The notes below the pieces were generated by a model. That model saw nothing but the letters and a program-made list of their open reading frames with translations. It was not told where the DNA came from and ran no database searches. This document shows, in pieces, positions 60,173 to 64,000 of a stretch of 64,000 bases of DNA (positions are counted from its first letter, which is position 1; every line of letters begins with the position of its first letter). The DNA lies in contig NZ_LBHV01000004.1 in assembly GCF_001005825.1 (NCBI RefSeq), positions 124,001 through 188,000 of the forward strand. The letters run 5' to 3'. The translations under genes were made by a program, and so were the position numbers. Source of the DNA: Rhizobium sp. LC145. GTDB taxonomy: Bacteria > Pseudomonadota > Alphaproteobacteria > Rhizobiales > Rhizobiaceae.

Positions 60173-61597
60173 TTACTCTGCCGGAGCCTTGACGCCGCCA
60201 CTCGCGCCCTTTCGGCTCGAGAGCCTCCATCGGACGATATCCACGGCCAGAAACGCCATCAGGCTTGCGCCCATAACCGGCAGCGCCCAACCGAGCGCGA
60301 CGGCCACGAGGATCACGCCGACCTTCGCCGGCAGGGAAAGATAGCACCACGCGCGGATAAGTGTGCGCGGCACGGCGCCGGGAGCCGGTCTCCTCGTCCA
60401 CCAGATCCGGTAGCCGTAGACGATCATCACGATCAGCGCGGTGCCGAGCGCTGCCATGACGATCTGGTTCGCCACGCCGAAGAGTATGCCCATATGGGCA
60501 TCGATCCCCCAGCGGATCAGTTTCGCCACGATCGGAAAGGTCTCGAAATCCGCCCGGCTGGTCACCTGAAGAGTTTGCGGATCGATGGCTATCGTATCCA
60601 CCTGGGTCGGCCATTGCCGATCATATTCGCGCACCAGCCAGGCCTGACCGTCGGCTCGCGGCGGGCGAAGTTCGAGCATGCCGGAATCGATGCCGGCCTC
60701 CCGCGAGACGGCCAGAATCCGATCGAGCTGCGCCACCGGATCGACTGCCGCCTCCTGCATGGCCATATGACCATGCCCTTCCCCGCCGCCGTGATGGGCA
60801 TGGTCTCCCTGCGGGGCCGCGGGGGAAGTACCGCCGAGCGCCAGCGAGACCGAGGGCGTGACCCAGCCGACCTCGGACCGGAACTGGTCGATGCGGTCTC
60901 CCGCCCAGCGGGACCAGGTCAGTCCCGTCGCCGAAAGGAACAGAAGCCCCACCGCGATCCAGAGGCCGATCAGGCTGTGGAGACGGCGCATGGCGAAGGC
61001 TTTGCGCGCCTTTTCTGCTGCGGGCCGGACGGCCTTGCGCCGCCAGAACCAGAGGAAAACGCCACCGAGCACGGCCAGCCACAGCCAGGAGGCGGCAAGC
61101 TCGCTGTAATAACGGCCGGGTTCGCCGAGAAGCAGGTTGCGGTGGAGATAGTCGAGCGTCGTGCGGAACGGCAGAACACCGCTGGTGCCGTAGACCACCA
61201 GGTCTCCCTGGATCTTCAAGGAGGCCGGATCGACAAAGATCGCCCGGCTTTCGGATTCGCCGAGACCGGGCTCGCTGAACATCACCTGCGTTGTCATGCC
61301 CTCTTGCGGCGCCGGGCGGATCGCGAAAAGCCTCGGCCCCTCGCCTATGAACGCGCGCGCCGCCTCAGCCTGCGCGGCAAGCGGCTGAGGGCTGCCTGCC
61401 GTCGCTGCGTAAAGCTGGTCGCGATAGAGCCAGGTTTCGATCTGCGGCGTCACGACATAGAGCACGCCGGAAAGTGCTGCGCCGAGAATGAAGGGGCCGA
61501 CGAAAAGTCCGACATAGAAATGCAGCCTCAGGATGAAGAGCTTCATCGCTCCCTCCTGATCGCGGGCTTCGGAACGCGGGCTCGCATCAATAGCCAT
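60173..61597 (-). CDS. PepSY-associated membrane protein with a histidine-rich loop
   Basis: A 474-residue inner-membrane protein of the PepSY/PiuB type. Four main helices are visible (LHFYVGLFVGPFILGAALSGVLYV, WLWLAVLGGVFLWFW, LIGLWIAVGLLFLSATGLTW, IVMAALGTALIVMIVYGYRIWW) and a C-terminal pair. HRNLLLGEPGRYYSEL and RRLHSLIGLW supply conserved histidines. A periplasmic insert around residue 265-285 is histidine-rich (HAHHGGGEGHGHM). The family supports siderophore-iron reduction or metal transport. The start at 61597 follows GGAGGAGGG. The neighbouring DUF2946-like gene suggests a copper or metal context. Confidence 0.87.
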   Translation of the reverse strand: MAIDASPRSEARDQEGAMKLFILRLHFYVGLFVGPFILGAALSGVLYVVTPQIETWLYRDQLYAATAGSPQPLAAQAEAARAFIGEGPRLFAIRPAPQEGMTTQVMFSEPGLGESESRAIFVDPASLKIQGDLVVYGTSGVLPFRTTLDYLHRNLLLGEPGRYYSELAASWLWLAVLGGVFLWFWRRKAVRPAAEKARKAFAMRRLHSLIGLWIAVGLLFLSATGLTWSRWAGDRIDQFRSEVGWVTPSVSLALGGTSPAAPQGDHAHHGGGEGHGHMAMQEAAVDPVAQLDRILAVSREAGIDSGMLELRPPRADGQAWLVREYDRQWPTQVDTIAIDPQTLQVTSRADFETFPIVAKLIRWGIDAHMGILFGVANQIVMAALGTALIVMIVYGYRIWWTRRPAPGAVPRTLIRAWCYLSLPAKVGVILVAVALGWALPVMGASLMAFLAVDIVRWRLSSRKGASGGVKAPAE

Positions 61598-61760
61598 GCC
61601 GCCCTCCTCCCGGAATGGCTTGCCCGAAAACCGGACAAGGAGGTGAAACGGTCAAGGCGACGCGCAGCGAAACGAGCCGCGCCTGCGGAAGGCTGAACAT
61701 GGTTTTCTCCAGGGACGTATGGGGCGGCGTGCGCTTCACGCCGGATCGAGCGGTCGAACG

Positions 61761-62159
61761 TCAGATGGAGAATGGCGGAGGAGCGCGCGCCTCCCCCGTC
61801 AGCCCGAGGGCGCGCGGAGCGAGGTCGGCAAAAACTGTCTCGAAGGAATGGTGTGCCGCATGCGGCCGGTAATTATTGAGGACGAAGCTTTCCGGCGGAA
61901 AGCCATGCCCGATCGTGCATGCGATCTGACACGCCGCGGAGCAGCAATCCGGCCATGAAGCATCGGGAGAATGCTTTTGCGGCAGCGTCTCCGTGCCGTG
62001 CGTGGCGCAGATGACGAGCACCGGATCGGTTTCAGCCGATGCCATCGAGGCCTGCGCATAGGCGCCGATCGCGCCCTGCATCGTGAGCATGACGACGATC
62101 AGCGCGGCGAGAACCCCGCCGCTCATTGCATCGCCGATGATCCGCCTGATGTCGCGCAT
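61761..62159 (-). CDS. DUF2946-like small exported protein
   Basis: A 132-residue protein with an N-terminal hydrophobic segment (GGVLAALIVVMLTMQGAIGAYA), then a cysteine- and histidine-bearing part (VLVICATHGTETLPQKHS, DCCSAACQIACTIGHG) and the C-terminal RALGLTGEARAPPPFSI. This pattern (ICATHG, paired cysteines, final RAPP) is typical of DUF2946 proteins, often found beside copper or metal genes. It lies 163 bp upstream of the PepSY gene on the same strand. Function is unproven. Confidence 0.78.
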   Translation of the reverse strand: MRDIRRIIGDAMSGGVLAALIVVMLTMQGAIGAYAQASMASAETDPVLVICATHGTETLPQKHSPDASWPDCCSAACQIACTIGHGFPPESFVLNNYRPHAAHHSFETVFADLAPRALGLTGEARAPPPFSI

Positions 62160-62240
62160 GGCTTCACATGCCCCGGCAAGCCGCCGCTTGTCACTGCGGC
62201 ACGTTGACCTTCAACGCGCCGCAGTGGAATTAAGCTCGCA

Positions 62241-64000
62241 TCACTGGCTGCTGGCGGAGTTCCCGAGCGCGGCCCATTCGCGGATCGCCTCGTTGAACGC
62301 CTGCACGCCTGCCGGCCCCTTCTGCAGGGTAAGCAAGGCGCGGCGGCCATTCCGGTAAGCCAGCGGGATGTCCATCCAGTCGCGGCTGCGCAGCAGCTCG
62401 AGATTGGTGGCCCGCGCATCCGGGAAATCGTTGAGCGCGATCATGTGGAAATCGTCGGTGATCTTCGCCGGAACGGCGATCAGCGCGTTGCCCCGATCCT
62501 GCTCGGTCTGCTTCATCGCGATGCGCTGTACGCTGTCGATCGCCCCGCCCTCGAAATCCGGCGGAACCGAGAAGACGATTTCGATCAGATGGCTTGCCGG
62601 CAGCGACGGGTCGGCATTGCGCTTGACGGTGAGAAGCGCGGTCAGCCCACGGCCGGGTACGGCGATGCGCCCCTGCACCACCGGCTCCTGCGCGCCGTTC
62701 TCGCCCGGTTCGCGCTGGAGGGACCAGGAAACCGCTCCCTCGATCGCGGTCGGAGCCGTCTGGCCGAGACGCTCCTCGTAGAGGAACATCTTCTCGCCCG
62801 CCAGCGCCGGCGCATCCGACGGATTGGCGGTCGGAGCGGGCTGATCGCCAGCGGCTTCGGCGCCTTGCTCGCTCGTGGCAGCAGGCGTCGTTCCCTGAGC
62901 GGGTGTATCGGAAGCGGCAGGCGCCGGCGGTGAATTCAGCGAAGCGACGGACTGGCCTTCGGCACCGCTTGCAGGCGCGCCGCCTGGTCCTTCATCCACT
63001 TCCGAACCGTCCGGCAGCAGACGCTGCGTGAACTTGCTGCCAGCGACCGATCCGTCGTCCGGTGTCGGCGCCGCGGCGCCGTTTCCATTGCCGTTCGACG
63101 GCTGCGCGGGCGGCGGCGTCTGCGGCGTGGCGGGCGCCGTCTCGGCGGATGGCGTTTCCGTTCCGGGTGGGCCGGGCTCCACGAAGGCGCTGACCATCTC
63201 GGTCAAAGCCTCGCGGTTGAGCCAGAGGCCGTAACCGCCGCCGAGAACGACGACGAGGCCCAGCAGGCCGAGCACCACACCGGTGTAGCCGCGCTTCTTT
63301 TCAGGGGTGACGCGATAGGCCTTGGCGGCGGGCGCATCGTCCTTCGCGCTTTCAGCCGCGAGCGGATCGCGCGCCGTACCCGTGAAGGGAGCGTCCTTGT
63401 TGTAGCCGATCAGCTCCTCCAGGTCGGCCCAAGGGTCGTTTTCCTCCTTGCGGGCGCCGTCCGCCTGCCGATTATCGGCATCGGACACAGCATGCGAGGG
63501 CTTTGCCCCGAACTCGGGAAGATCGGAGACGGAAGGCATGCGTACCGAATCGGCCGCGACATTGTTCTCCTGAACGAAACGGGCGTCGACCGGCTCCGAT
63601 GCGGCGGCATGGGCGTCGGCCTCTGCCCCCTTGCGAGCCGGCAACGAAAGGTCCGGGACGTCGTTCCATGCCGATTCGGCTTCCGCAGCGTGCCGCGTTT
63701 CGGCCGGGTCGTTCCAGCCCCAATCCTCTTCCGGACGCTGCGCGGCGGCTGCCGGTTCATGCTCCCAGGCGGGCTCCTGCGGCTGGCCGGCTGCTACCGG
63801 CTCTTCCTCATGCGCCGGATGGTAACCATCGGCGGCATATTCGGATGCCGGCGCCGGCTCCTCGGCAAGCCTGTCCGATGTATCCTCCAGGCGCGGGATC
63901 GTCTCGTAGGCCGGCTCATGCGGCGAAACCGTATCCTCGTCCGGTATTTCGTCGCGCCAGTCGCCGTAGCGTTGAGGCTCCTCGCCCGAAGGCCCCTGCT
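62241..64000 (-). CDS. Acidic, proline-rich, single-helix membrane protein, 5' end outside the window
   Basis: The frame stays open to the right edge, giving at least 586 residues and no start in view. The N-terminal part is low-complexity, rich in Pro, Glu, Ala and Asp (EEDWGWNDPAETRHAAEAES, PWADLEELIGYNKDA), and likely disordered. A basic stretch (PEKKRG) precedes a membrane helix (YTGVVLGLLGLVVVLGGGYGLWL). An Ala/Pro/Gly linker and an exported domain follow (GAVSWSLQREPG, ALLTVKRNADPSLPASHLIEIVF, LELLRSRDWMDIPLAYRNGRRALLTLQKG). I recognise no family. A TTG at 63644 is not a credible start because the same composition continues upstream. Confidence 0.78.
   Translation of the reverse strand, partial: QGPSGEEPQRYGDWRDEIPDEDTVSPHEPAYETIPRLEDTSDRLAEEPAPASEYAADGYHPAHEEEPVAAGQPQEPAWEHEPAAAAQRPEEDWGWNDPAETRHAAEAESAWNDVPDLSLPARKGAEADAHAAASEPVDARFVQENNVAADSVRMPSVSDLPEFGAKPSHAVSDADNRQADGARKEENDPWADLEELIGYNKDAPFTGTARDPLAAESAKDDAPAAKAYRVTPEKKRGYTGVVLGLLGLVVVLGGGYGLWLNREALTEMVSAFVEPGPPGTETPSAETAPATPQTPPPAQPSNGNGNGAAAPTPDDGSVAGSKFTQRLLPDGSEVDEGPGGAPASGAEGQSVASLNSPPAPAASDTPAQGTTPAATSEQGAEAAGDQPAPTANPSDAPALAGEKMFLYEERLGQTAPTAIEGAVSWSLQREPGENGAQEPVVQGRIAVPGRGLTALLTVKRNADPSLPASHLIEIVFSVPPDFEGGAIDSVQRIAMKQTEQDRGNALIAVPAKITDDFHMIALNDFPDARATNLELLRSRDWMDIPLAYRNGRRALLTLQKGPAGVQAFNEAIREWAALGNSASSQ

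Noticed and set aside
1-64000. CRISPR array, tRNA or rRNA genes, prophage block
   Set aside because: No regularly spaced repeats, no recognisable tRNA or rRNA sequence, and no run of phage structural genes were seen; the only phage-like item is the single DUF2793 gene.

Overview
The window looks like chromosomal DNA of an alphaproteobacterium of the order Hyphomicrobiales, most likely Rhizobiaceae (Rhizobium/Agrobacterium-like). Support comes from the high GC content, the linked CtrA/SciP/ChpT cell-cycle genes, an RpoH with the canonical RpoH box, an EipA (DUF1134) gene, the rhizobial urease order ureD-A-B-C-(lysE)-(DUF2459)-E-F-G, and mosaic palindromic repeats typical of rhizobial intergenic DNA. 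I saw no rRNA, tRNA, CRISPR array, transposase or prophage.

Layout. 1-6.5 kb: the 3' end of a PemK/MazF-like toxin gene, a GlxA/FtrA regulator divergent from a rhodanese, a quinone oxidoreductase divergent from a LysR gene, a second LysR gene divergent from a YeiH-type exporter, and a vapBC pair with a clear operator-like inverted repeat. 6.6-15.5 kb: a pyrimidine/hydantoin catabolism island with a RutR-like TetR regulator and its probable operator, beta-ureidopropionase, dihydropyrimidinase, a small cupin, and an NMT1/THI5-type ABC transporter whose operon is interrupted by a DUF559 nuclease-like gene. The first enzyme of the reductive route (PydA/PreAT) is not here. 15.8-20.4 kb: an RND efflux pair. 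20.4-34.2 kb: one long minus-strand urea island with the UrtABCDE transporter, a secreted esterase, and urease subunits and accessory proteins. 34.4-41.7 kb: small orphan enzymes, a secreted PAP2 phosphatase, and a hybrid histidine kinase whose N-terminus is an NCS1-like transporter, translationally coupled to a LuxR-type response regulator.

41.8-47.8 kb: a VOC protein and a complete branched-chain amino-acid transporter (livHMGF, a small membrane protein, livJ). 48.3-55.2 kb: the cell-cycle block, comprising a DUF2793 phage-like protein, SciP, a GNAT, a FliJ-like protein, CtrA with GANTC sites and CtrA-box-like sequences upstream, a divergent receiver protein, ChpT, EipA and a coiled-coil membrane protein. 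55.2-60.1 kb: an rRNA/tRNA methyltransferase coupled to a DUF6476-like protein, an RluA-type pseudouridine synthase, an AraC regulator, two small proteins and RpoH with a heat-shock-type promoter. 60.2-64 kb: a PepSY membrane protein, a DUF2946-like small protein, and an acidic membrane-anchored protein that runs off the right edge.

How the genes fit together. Pyrimidine breakdown, urea import and urea hydrolysis all release ammonium, so the left half reads as a nitrogen-scavenging region. The NCS1-fused kinase next to it may sense a nucleobase-type or urea-related solute. That link is inference from neighbourhood and domain content only, and the kinase is the best candidate here for an uncharacterised system. 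Five palindromic repeat clusters sit at gene boundaries, four of them between genes of the pyrimidine-transporter, urt and ure operons, where they could shape mRNA processing.
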